Positions 6,054-12,170 of a stretch of 12,170 bases of DNA are shown here, one piece after another. Within the stretch, counting starts at the first letter, position 1. Every line of letters starts with the position of its first letter. The position numbers and the translations under genes are program-made. The notes under the pieces were generated by a model that saw nothing but the letters and a program-made list of their open reading frames with translations, did no database searches and was not told the DNA's origin. The DNA is taken from the NCBI GenBank assembly GCA_002429965.1, contig DJBG01000148.1:3721-15890 (forward strand), in the 5' to 3' direction. The stretch is from Hungatella sp. UBA5982. GTDB lineage: Bacteria > Bacillota > Clostridia > Lachnospirales > Lachnospiraceae.

Positions 6054-7373
6054 ATGAAAAAAGTTGTGAAATTCGGAGGAAGCTCTTTAGCCAGCGCAAA
6101 GCAGTTTAAAAAGGTTGGCGACATCATCCGCGGGGACAAGAGCAGACGGTTTGTGGTGCCATCCGCACCAGGCAAACGAAATGATAAGGATGAAAAGGTG
6201 ACTGATCTGTTATACCAGTGCTATGATGGGGCAGCAGATGGGAAAAGCTATAAGAAGATTCTGGAAAAAATCAAGGAACGTTATATGGAGATCATTGACG
6301 GACTTGATCTGAATCTGAATCTGGATCATGAGTTTGAAACCATTGAAGAAAATTTCCTTAAAAAGGCAGGGCGTGATTATGCGGCTTCCAGAGGAGAGTA
6401 CTTAAATGGAATGGTGATGGCGGAATACTTAGGCTACGAATTCATTGACGCGGCTGAAGTGATTTTCTTTGATGCAGACGGTAGTTTTAATGCAGAGCTT
6501 ACCAATACGGAGCTTGGAGAGCGCCTGGAACATGTGGAGAGGGCTGTGATCCCGGGCTTTTACGGATCAAAGCAGGACGGAACTATAAAGACCTTTTCCA
6601 GAGGCGGTTCCGATATAACAGGCTCCATTGTTGCAAAGGCCATTCATGCGGATATGTATGAAAACTGGACGGATGTTTCCGGTTTCCTGGTGGCAGATCC
6701 CAGGATCATCAAGAATCCTGAGGTCATCGAGACCATTACATACCGGGAGTTAAGAGAGCTTGCCTATATGGGAGCCAGTGTCCTTCATGAGGATGCTATT
6801 TTCCCGGTGAGAAAAGAAGGAATCCCCATCAACATCCGGAACACCAATAAGCCTGATGACATAGGAACTATGATCGTGGAGAGCACCTGCAGAAAGCCTC
6901 ATTATACCATTACGGGAATTGCGGGTAAGAGGGGCTTTTGCTCCATTAACATTGAAAAGGCCATGATGAATGCTGAAGTCGGTTTTGGGAGAAAGGTGCT
7001 GGAGGTATTTGAAAAGTACGGCATTTCATTTGAGCATATGCCGTCGGGAATCGATACCATGACTGTTTTTGTCCATCAGTCAGAATTTGAAGATTATGAG
7101 CAGTCTGTCATTGCAGGGATCCACAGGGCGGTAGAACCAGATTTCCTTGAGATGGAATCAGACCTTGCGCTGGTCGCTGTGGTAGGCCGGGGCATGAAGG
7201 CAACCAGAGGGACTGCCGGAAGAATCTTTTCGGCCCTTGCCCATTCCAGGGTAAACGTAAAAATGATTGACCAGGGGTCCAGTGAACTCAACATTATCAT
7301 AGGCGTAAAGAACGCGGATTTTGAGGAAGCGATCAAGGCAATTTATGATATATTTATCACGACAGAGGTCTAA
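6054..7373 (+). CDS. Aspartate kinase (monofunctional, C-terminal ACT domains)
   Basis: 439 aa. Phosphorylates L-aspartate with ATP, the first step toward lysine, threonine, methionine and diaminopimelate, in the cytoplasm. Kinase domain about 1-280: KFGGSS (6-11), VPSAPGKR (35-42), SRGEYLNG (112-119), FSRGGSD (181-187), WTDVSG (205-210), ADPR (214-217) and ELAYMGASVLH (235-245). Two ACT-type regulatory regions follow at about 284-345 and 370-435, the second with VGRGMKATRGTAGRIFSAL (377-395) and SSELNIIIGV (409-418), so feedback inhibition by an amino acid, most likely lysine or threonine, is expected. Length fits clostridial monofunctional enzymes; there is no fused homoserine dehydrogenase. 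ATG 6054 follows GAGGAG. It stands alone between its own promoter and terminator. The isoform (lysine- or threonine-sensitive) cannot be decided by eye. Confidence 0.95.
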   Translation: MKKVVKFGGSSLASAKQFKKVGDIIRGDKSRRFVVPSAPGKRNDKDEKVTDLLYQCYDGAADGKSYKKILEKIKERYMEIIDGLDLNLNLDHEFETIEENFLKKAGRDYAASRGEYLNGMVMAEYLGYEFIDAAEVIFFDADGSFNAELTNTELGERLEHVERAVIPGFYGSKQDGTIKTFSRGGSDITGSIVAKAIHADMYENWTDVSGFLVADPRIIKNPEVIETITYRELRELAYMGASVLHEDAIFPVRKEGIPINIRNTNKPDDIGTMIVESTCRKPHYTITGIAGKRGFCSINIEKAMMNAEVGFGRKVLEVFEKYGISFEHMPSGIDTMTVFVHQSEFEDYEQSVIAGIHRAVEPDFLEMESDLALVAVVGRGMKATRGTAGRIFSALAHSRVNVKMIDQGSSELNIIIGVKNADFEEAIKAIYDIFITTEV

Positions 7374-7380
7374 GACAGAA

Positions 7381-7420
7381 AGACAGGCTGAAAGGAAGTA
7401 CCTGACAGCCTGTCTTTTTT
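7381..7420 (+). terminator. Intrinsic terminator after the aspartate kinase gene
   Basis: A perfect 10-bp stem AGACAGGCTG/CAGCCTGTCT (7381-7390 with 7406-7415), a 15-base loop and a T6 tract, 8 bases after the stop codon. Confidence 0.92.
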
Positions 7421-7494
7421 CTTGTTCGCCTGAAGTGTATAGCTTGTGGCAGAGGTGTTGTCTGTGGTCACCGATTGATGGACCAGTGGAATGA

Positions 7495-7520
7495 ATGATA
7501 TTGACAGCAGGGGATATCAT
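7495..7520. promoter_or_regulatory. Perfect inverted repeat upstream of the RpiR regulator gene (candidate operator)
   Basis: ATGATAT (7495-7501) and ATATCAT (7514-7520) form a perfect 7-bp inverted repeat with a 12-base spacer, about 32 bases before the ATG at 7552. The right arm contains TATCAT, which resembles a -10 box. RpiR-type regulators commonly bind palindromes and control themselves, so autoregulation is plausible but not shown. The rest of the 7421-7551 gap shows no clear -35/-10 pair. Confidence 0.45.
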
Positions 7521-7551
7521 AAAACGGAAGGGAATAAGGTGAGCGGACGAT

Positions 7552-8289
7552 ATGAAATTTGATGTTTATAAACTGGCGGATAAATACAAGCTGACAGATA
7601 CGGAAACCCAGATATTGAATTATATTCTGGAAAACAATCAACAGGTACTTCATATGGCAGTACGTGAAGTTGCAAACCAAAATTTTGTATCTGCTGCAAC
7701 GATCATTAAATTATCAAAAAAGATGGGATATACCGGATATACCGATATGATATACCGTCTAAATTTCATGATTACAAGTCACAGGAAAAATAAAGAAAGG
7801 CTGTCGGATATTACCAGCTTTATCAACGATATACCAGATGAATTGCTAAATGATTTTATGAGCCAGTTAAAAAAACACAGAAATGATATTATTTTGGTAT
7901 CTGCTACCGGATTTTCTTCCCCATTGGCGGAATATATGGAGCGTAAGCTTTTGGTAACCGGTTTCCGGGTTATTAAGACCAATGCCTATGCAGTATATGA
8001 TAAGAACCGTCTTGGTGCATCTTTGGTTATCGTGGTTTCCAAGAGCGGAGAAACAGATACCATTGCAAAGCTTGTTGACTATGCAAATGAAAATCAGGTG
8101 GATATCGTTTCATTTACAGGAGAACAGAGCAATTATATTGGACGTACGTCTACAGTCAATATTCCGATTCTGGATGACAAGACGCTGGATGACAGGAATC
8201 TGCAGTCCAATTATTTTTATGCAAGGGTGATTGTGGTATTTGAATATTTAATGAGCCAGGTATTAGAAGAACTAAATGAGTGCCAGTAA
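7552..8289 (+). CDS. MurR/RpiR-family transcriptional regulator with SIS sugar-phosphate domain
   Basis: 245 aa, cytoplasmic. The N-terminal RpiR-type helix-turn-helix domain covers about 1-78, with the probable recognition region REVANQNFVSAATIIKLSKK (38-57) followed by GYTGYTD (59-65). A SIS domain covers about 100-235, with SATGFSSPLAEYM (117-129) and the sugar-phosphate-binding signature VVSKSGETDTI (161-171). Such proteins sense a phosphorylated sugar and repress or activate uptake and catabolism genes. ATG 7552 follows AAGGTGAG by 6 bases. It converges with the alpha-glucosidase/ABC operon, sharing a terminator 23 bases past its stop; control of that operon is a reasonable guess based only on adjacency. 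An inverted repeat at 7495-7520 may be its own operator. Confidence 0.92.
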   Translation: MKFDVYKLADKYKLTDTETQILNYILENNQQVLHMAVREVANQNFVSAATIIKLSKKMGYTGYTDMIYRLNFMITSHRKNKERLSDITSFINDIPDELLNDFMSQLKKHRNDIILVSATGFSSPLAEYMERKLLVTGFRVIKTNAYAVYDKNRLGASLVIVVSKSGETDTIAKLVDYANENQVDIVSFTGEQSNYIGRTSTVNIPILDDKTLDDRNLQSNYFYARVIVVFEYLMSQVLEELNECQ

Positions 8290-8311
8290 AAGATACCCAT
8301 GGCTGATAAAA

Positions 8312-8345
8312 AAATGAAGAGAGCTGTTTCCGGCTCTCTTCATTT
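8312..8345 (-). terminator. Bidirectional terminator between the convergent RpiR and alpha-glucosidase genes
   Basis: A 13-bp perfect stem (8312-8324 with 8333-8345, core ATGAAGAGAGC/GCTCTCTTCAT) and an 8-base loop. On the minus strand it is followed by T7 and lies 3 bases past the glucosidase stop, a strong terminator. On the plus strand the trailing T content is weaker. Confidence 0.88.
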
Positions 8346-8348
8346 CAA

Positions 8349-9968
8349 TTACCTGATCAGATACATTCTGGCTTCATACGGTCTAAGCACATCTGTAAGG
8401 CCTTCATCCGTATAAGAGCTGATTAACTGCTTTTTTTCATGGTCAAGCTCTTTAGGCAGCTGCAAATTAACTGTTTTATCGTAAAAGTTACATATTACAA
8501 GCAAAGTAGTTTCTTCCAGCGTACGGGTATAGGCAAATAGATCGGGATCCTCCGGCATCAGAAGCCGGTATTTCCCATCTACGAATACGTCGTAGGTTTT
8601 TCTTAACCCAATCAGCTTCTGGTAGTGGCAAAAAATAGAGTTTTCATCTGCCATTGCGGCCTCTGCATTAATTTCCGGATAGTTTGGATTCACCTTAATC
8701 CAGGGGATTCCTTCCGTAAATCCAGCTTCCCTGCTTTTATTCCACTGCATCGGTGTTCTCGCATTATCCCGGCCTTTTGCATAGATAGACTCCATGACGT
8801 CCGCTTCTTTATATCCGGCTCCGGTTCTTTCCCTGTATATATTTAAAGTTTCGATATCCCGGTAGTCTTTTATATCATATCTTACATTGGTCATCCCAAG
8901 TTCTTCGCCTTGGTAGATATAGGGGGTGCCTTGCATTCCATGAAGGAGAATTGCCAGCATTTTGGCAGATTCTATTCGATATTCGTTATCATTTCCCCAG
9001 CGGGATACAATTCTCGGCAGATCATGGTTGTTCCAGAACAGGCTGTTCCAGCCTTTGCAGCAAAGAGATTCCTGCCAGGTGGATAAGGCACGCTTTAATT
9101 CCAGGAATGGGAGAGGGGCTAAGTCCCATTTTTCTCCACCCTTTTTCTGGTCAAGGCAGATATGCTCAAACTGGAATACCATGGAAAGCTCACTGCCATC
9201 CGGATTGCTGTAAAGCATGGCATTTTCTGGATTTGCACTCCATGCTTCCCCTACAGTGACTAAATCTCCCTTCTGAAAGGTCTCCCTGCTTAATTCCTGT
9301 ATAAATTTATGGAGCTTTGGCCCATCTGCCGTGATCATCCGGTCAGGATCCTTGGCAACTAAATCGATGACATCCAGCCGCAACCCGCCGACTCCTTTCT
9401 CCATCCACCAAAGGATCATATCCCGGATCTCCAGGCGTACCTTTGGGTTATCCCAGTTTAAATCCGGCTGTTTCACTGAAAACTGATGGAAATAGTATTG
9501 CCCAAGTTCGGGAACCCACTCCCAGGCCGAGCCTCCAAAAGCGGCTCTTAATCCATTTGGAGCAGTTCCTTCCACACCATCCCTCCACACATAATAATCA
9601 TGATAGGGGTTATCCTTACTTTTTTTCGCCTCTGTAAACCATGGATGCTCATCGGAAGAATGGTTTAAAACAAGGTCCATGATAATCCGGATCCCACGGC
9701 TTCCTGCTTTTTCAATCAGTTCTTCCATGTCTTCTAAATTCCCGAACATTGGATCAATATCCTGATAATTGGATATATCATAACCATTGTCATCCTGTGG
9801 GGAACAATAGACTGGGGAGAGCCAGAGAGCATCTACCCCAAGTTCTTTCAAATAATCAAGTCTGGAGATAATCCCTTGTAGGTCTCCGATCCCATCCCCG
9901 TTGCTGTCCTGAAAGCTTCTGGGGTAAATCTGATATATAACCGCTTGTTTCCACCATTTTCTTTCCAT
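8349..9968 (-). CDS. GH13 alpha-glucosidase, isomaltase / oligo-1,6-glucosidase type
   Basis: 539 aa, no signal peptide, so cytoplasmic. Hydrolyses terminal glucose from small alpha-glucosides delivered by the adjacent ABC transporter. Length and order match GH13 subfamily 31: a Ca-binding loop DSNGDGIGD (21-29), DLVLNHSS (98-105), nucleophile D199 in GLRLDVIDL (195-203), acid/base E241 in VGEAW (239-243), and H315-D316 in FWNNHDLPRI (311-320) as transition-state stabiliser. QPDLNWDNP (167-175) is also typical. The residue after the nucleophile is valine (V200), which in this subfamily marks alpha-1,6 preference, whereas Ala or Thr marks alpha-1,4. Trehalose-6-phosphate hydrolase is a less likely relative. 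ATG 9968 has GGAAGGAAG 6 bases upstream. It lies 16 bases after the permease stop and is the last gene of the operon. Confidence 0.93.
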   Translation of the reverse strand: MERKWWKQAVIYQIYPRSFQDSNGDGIGDLQGIISRLDYLKELGVDALWLSPVYCSPQDDNGYDISNYQDIDPMFGNLEDMEELIEKAGSRGIRIIMDLVLNHSSDEHPWFTEAKKSKDNPYHDYYVWRDGVEGTAPNGLRAAFGGSAWEWVPELGQYYFHQFSVKQPDLNWDNPKVRLEIRDMILWWMEKGVGGLRLDVIDLVAKDPDRMITADGPKLHKFIQELSRETFQKGDLVTVGEAWSANPENAMLYSNPDGSELSMVFQFEHICLDQKKGGEKWDLAPLPFLELKRALSTWQESLCCKGWNSLFWNNHDLPRIVSRWGNDNEYRIESAKMLAILLHGMQGTPYIYQGEELGMTNVRYDIKDYRDIETLNIYRERTGAGYKEADVMESIYAKGRDNARTPMQWNKSREAGFTEGIPWIKVNPNYPEINAEAAMADENSIFCHYQKLIGLRKTYDVFVDGKYRLLMPEDPDLFAYTRTLEETTLLVICNFYDKTVNLQLPKELDHEKKQLISSYTDEGLTDVLRPYEARMYLIR

Positions 9969-9984
9969 TTTCTTCTTCCTTCCG

Positions 9985-10815
9985 TTAAGCTTTTACAGAA
10001 CCGCTTGTAACTCCTGCGATGATCCATTTCTGACAAAAAACATATACAGCTAAAACTGGCAGCAGTACCATTAAATACGAGGCAAAGGCAAGATTATACT
10101 GTGTAGAGAACTGGCCTTTAAACACATACTGGGCCAACTGCAAAGTTTGCTGGCTTGCATCGCTTAACAAAACCAGGGGCATCAGGAAGTCATTCCAGGT
10201 CCACATAAAGGACAGGATTGCCACCGTTGCGCTCATGGGCTTAAGAAGCGGAAATATAATGCGCCAAAAGGTCTGGAACGTATCCGCCCCATCGATCCTC
10301 GCCGCCTCCTCTAATGCCACAGGCAGGGATTTGATATGTCCCGAATAAAGAAATGTATTCATGGGAAGTCCGAATATAATATAAATTAATGTGATCCCAT
10401 AGATGTTATCCAAATGAAAAGAGGAGGCCTGTTTTACCAGGGGAAGCATAATCACATTAAAAGGGATAAACATGGCGCTGACAAAATAATAATACATGAG
10501 ATTGAAAAATCTGCTTTTATCCTTATTTCGTATAATGGCATAAGCCGCCATGGAATTGGTCAGGATGGTAAACACCAGATTGATGCTTGTGATAAAAAAT
10601 GTATTAAGGAACTTCCTGGGATAGCCGGTAAGCTCCCATGCCATGGAAAAATTCTCTAAGTGCAGGGAAGTCGGAAGTGCCAGTATATGTTCCATATCTG
10701 ACGGTGACTTTAAGGCAATTACCACAGTAATATAAAGGGGGCCCAGGATAACGAAAACAGCGATTACTGACAGAAGGATTGTCAGGAGCCAATTGGTCTT
10801 TTCTTTCTCTTTCAT
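9985..10815 (-). CDS. Carbohydrate ABC transporter permease, MalG type
   Basis: 276 aa inner-membrane subunit with about six hydrophobic helices: about 9-32, 72-94, 106-127, 138-156, 196-216 and 245-268. The EAA loop that docks the ATPase is clear: EEAARIDGADTFQTFWRIIF (169-188) followed by PLLKP. It belongs to the CUT1 sugar family, forming a heterodimer with the upstream MalF-like subunit. The start ATG at 10815 overlaps the upstream stop by one base (TGATG), indicating translational coupling; a GGGAGG lies 13 bases upstream, further than ideal. No ATPase gene follows, so a shared MsiK/MalK-type ATPase from elsewhere must energise it, as is common in Bacillota. The substrate is probably an isomaltose- or maltose-like oligosaccharide, inferred from the glucosidase next to it. 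Confidence 0.94.
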   Translation of the reverse strand: MKEKEKTNWLLTILLSVIAVFVILGPLYITVVIALKSPSDMEHILALPTSLHLENFSMAWELTGYPRKFLNTFFITSINLVFTILTNSMAAYAIIRNKDKSRFFNLMYYYFVSAMFIPFNVIMLPLVKQASSFHLDNIYGITLIYIIFGLPMNTFLYSGHIKSLPVALEEAARIDGADTFQTFWRIIFPLLKPMSATVAILSFMWTWNDFLMPLVLLSDASQQTLQLAQYVFKGQFSTQYNLAFASYLMVLLPVLAVYVFCQKWIIAGVTSGSVKA

Positions 10816-11693
10816 CAGTTTATTTTCGCCTCCCTTTTTTCTAAGATCTTCAGCTGGAATACGGAAATTGATGCCACGACCAAAAATAAAATAACGGCAT
10901 TGGCTGACTGGTAAGCAAACTGTCCGCCGTCAAATCCTCTCTTATAAATCAACATGGAGATCGTAGTGGTCGCGGTTCCGGGTCCTCCTCCTGTCATTGC
11001 CATAATCTGGTCAAATGCCATAAGAAAACTCTTAACACTTAATACCATATTGATGGTGAAAAAAGGAGCAATCAGTGGGAAGGTGATCTTGATAAACCGC
11101 TGGAGGCCAACGGCACCGTCAACGGATGCCGCGTCATAGATATCCTTATCCACCGTCTGAAGGCCGGAGAGATATATCATGGTGTTAAAGGCCATGGATT
11201 GCCAGACAGTAACGAACAAACCCCCCAGCCATGCTTTGCTGGTACCAAGGATATTTACGCTCAGCCCATCGATGCCCGCCGATTTTCCAAATCCCGGAAT
11301 AATATTGCCAAAGATAAAATTAAATACAAAACCGATAATCAGCGTTCCCAGCATATATGGCAGGAAATACAGCGCCTTTAAGAAATTCTTTCCCAGAATT
11401 TTTCCATTGAGCCCGCATGCCAGCGCCAGACTTAAAACGTTGACAAGGACAGTGGCGGAAAGCGCAAACTGAAAGGTAAAGCCATAGGCCTGCTTTATGG
11501 AAGGATCCTTAAAAAACTGCAGGAAATTTTTAAACCCGATAAATTCCCAGTTCCCATAGCCTTTCCAGTTCGTAAAGCTGTAAAAGATACCCTTTAGAAA
11601 GGGAACCGTATGGAGTAAAAAGAATAGTGCTGCCATGGGAACCACCATAAGGTAGAACGCTGGACTGATGTGGTTATTTCTATGTTTTTTCAA
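10815..11693 (-). CDS. Carbohydrate ABC transporter permease, MalF type (TTG start)
   Basis: 292 aa inner-membrane subunit with hydrophobic helices at about 11-32, 72-95, 106-129, 156-177, 211-232 and 262-281. The EAA loop is present as YDAASVDGAVGLQRFIKITF (186-205) followed by PLIAP. GGGPGTATTTI (235-245), ahead of the last helix, is typical of MalF-like sugar permeases. The start is TTG at 11693, supported by AAAGGAGG 8 bases upstream and no in-frame ATG nearby; the next internal Met (residue 16) lies inside the first helix and would truncate it. It begins 24 bases after the binding-protein stop and is coupled to the MalG-type gene by a one-base overlap. Confidence 0.93.
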   Translation of the reverse strand: MKKHRNNHISPAFYLMVVPMAALFFLLHTVPFLKGIFYSFTNWKGYGNWEFIGFKNFLQFFKDPSIKQAYGFTFQFALSATVLVNVLSLALACGLNGKILGKNFLKALYFLPYMLGTLIIGFVFNFIFGNIIPGFGKSAGIDGLSVNILGTSKAWLGGLFVTVWQSMAFNTMIYLSGLQTVDKDIYDAASVDGAVGLQRFIKITFPLIAPFFTINMVLSVKSFLMAFDQIMAMTGGGPGTATTTISMLIYKRGFDGGQFAYQSANAVILFLVVASISVFQLKILEKREAKIN

Positions 11694-11717
11694 TGCTTTA
11701 TCCTCCTTTTACCAGGC

Positions 11718-12170
11718 TTAACGGGTATTGAGGATATCATATTGTTCATCACATTTTTTCAGTATTGCAGCTATGTTCTCGTTTTCATCCATACCATTTG
11801 TCTTGTTTAAGAAAAATTCGGATAAAATAGAGGACAGATTATAACCGTTGGGATAATAATGGTCTACAAAATCCGTAACCTTTCCATCTGCGATATCCTT
11901 TGCCAGGCCGGCCACCGAAGCATCCTTCTGTACAACGCCTTCCACCGGAGAAAATGCAAACTGCTCGTTTATGTAAAGCTGACTGTTTTCCGGTTCCAGC
12001 ATAAATGCCACAAAACGTTTGGCAGCTTCCGGGTTTTTGCATTGGTTTGTCACCATAAGCATGACATCGATACCGGATACAACCTTGTTTTTACTCTTAT
12101 CGTTGGTTGCGGGATAAGCAAACATATCAAGATTGATGGATTCATTGGTTTTTTTGATTTCAGGTACGGT
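11718..12170 (-). CDS. Extracellular sugar-binding protein of the ABC transporter, C-terminal part
   Basis: Partial: the last 150 codons; the frame stays open to the right edge, so the start, signal peptide and lipobox are outside the window. The visible part has the features of a family-1 solute-binding protein C-lobe: a strand near VSGIDVMLMV, the helix NPEAAKRFVAFML that typically follows in these proteins (KNPEAA.KF..F pattern), ENSQLYINEQFAFSPVEGV, and a helical tail rich in charged residues ending at ILNTR. The protein would bind the sugar outside the membrane and deliver it to the MalF/MalG-type pair, whose genes start 24 bases downstream. An internal ATG at 12125 is not the true start. 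Function is inferred mainly from operon position plus this helix pattern. Confidence 0.82.
   Translation of the reverse strand, partial: TVPEIKKTNESINLDMFAYPATNDKSKNKVVSGIDVMLMVTNQCKNPEAAKRFVAFMLEPENSQLYINEQFAFSPVEGVVQKDASVAGLAKDIADGKVTDFVDHYYPNGYNLSSILSEFFLNKTNGMDENENIAAILKKCDEQYDILNTR

Noticed and set aside
7501..7529. TTGACA at 7501-7506 as the -35 of the RpiR gene
   Set aside because: No -10-like hexamer lies 16-18 bases downstream; the nearest TATCAT is only 8 bases away.
1..12170. CRISPR arrays, insertion sequences, tRNA or rRNA genes
   Set aside because: No spaced direct-repeat series, transposase-like frames, tRNA cloverleaf sequences or rRNA-like stretches were seen.

Overview
The window looks like chromosome of an anaerobic, low-to-mid GC Bacillota, most likely a Lachnospiraceae/Clostridium-type fermenter. 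This rests on strong purine-rich Shine-Dalgarno sites, sigma-A-type promoters, intrinsic terminators, an FprA-type flavodiiron protein, a FAD-less molybdenum hydroxylase of the clostridial kind, a clostridial-type aspartate kinase and an ABC sugar operon with no ATPase gene of its own. No phage, transposase, CRISPR, rRNA or tRNA was seen. Most of the window is ordinary metabolic chromosome.

Left block (1-4368, minus strand, read right to left): a FAD-less xanthine dehydrogenase-like molybdenum hydroxylase ([2Fe-2S]x2 plus Mo domains), then a strong intrinsic terminator, then the XdhC-family cofactor-maturation protein with an unusual domain order, then the N-terminal part of an FprA flavodiiron oxidoreductase that has its own promoter and runs off the left edge. 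The hydroxylase and XdhC form one functional unit (purine hydroxylation and insertion of sulfurated Mo cofactor). The flavodiiron protein probably handles oxygen or NO independently.

Divergent intergenic region (4369-4834): AT-rich and non-coding. It holds a candidate promoter for the hydroxylase with a palindrome in its spacer, a roughly 135-bp imperfect inverted repeat with internal hairpins that I cannot assign to a known RNA family, a good plus-strand promoter, and a hairpin plus U-run placed at the very start of the downstream transcript.

Middle block (4835-7420, plus strand): a DUF523/TudS-like protein, an HD-domain protein, and a separately promoted aspartate kinase ending in a clear terminator.

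Right block (7421-12170): an RpiR/SIS sugar-phosphate-sensing regulator on the plus strand converges on a minus-strand sugar operon. That operon reads solute-binding protein (C-terminal part only) > MalF-like permease > MalG-like permease > GH13 alpha-glucosidase with an isomaltase-type (alpha-1,6) signature. The two transcripts share a bidirectional terminator. The operon imports a small glucosyl oligosaccharide and hydrolyses it in the cytoplasm. The energising ATPase must be encoded elsewhere.

I see no convincing undescribed multi-gene system. The points most worth checking are the structured divergent intergenic region, the permuted XdhC, and the FAD-less hydroxylase with no visible electron-transfer partner.
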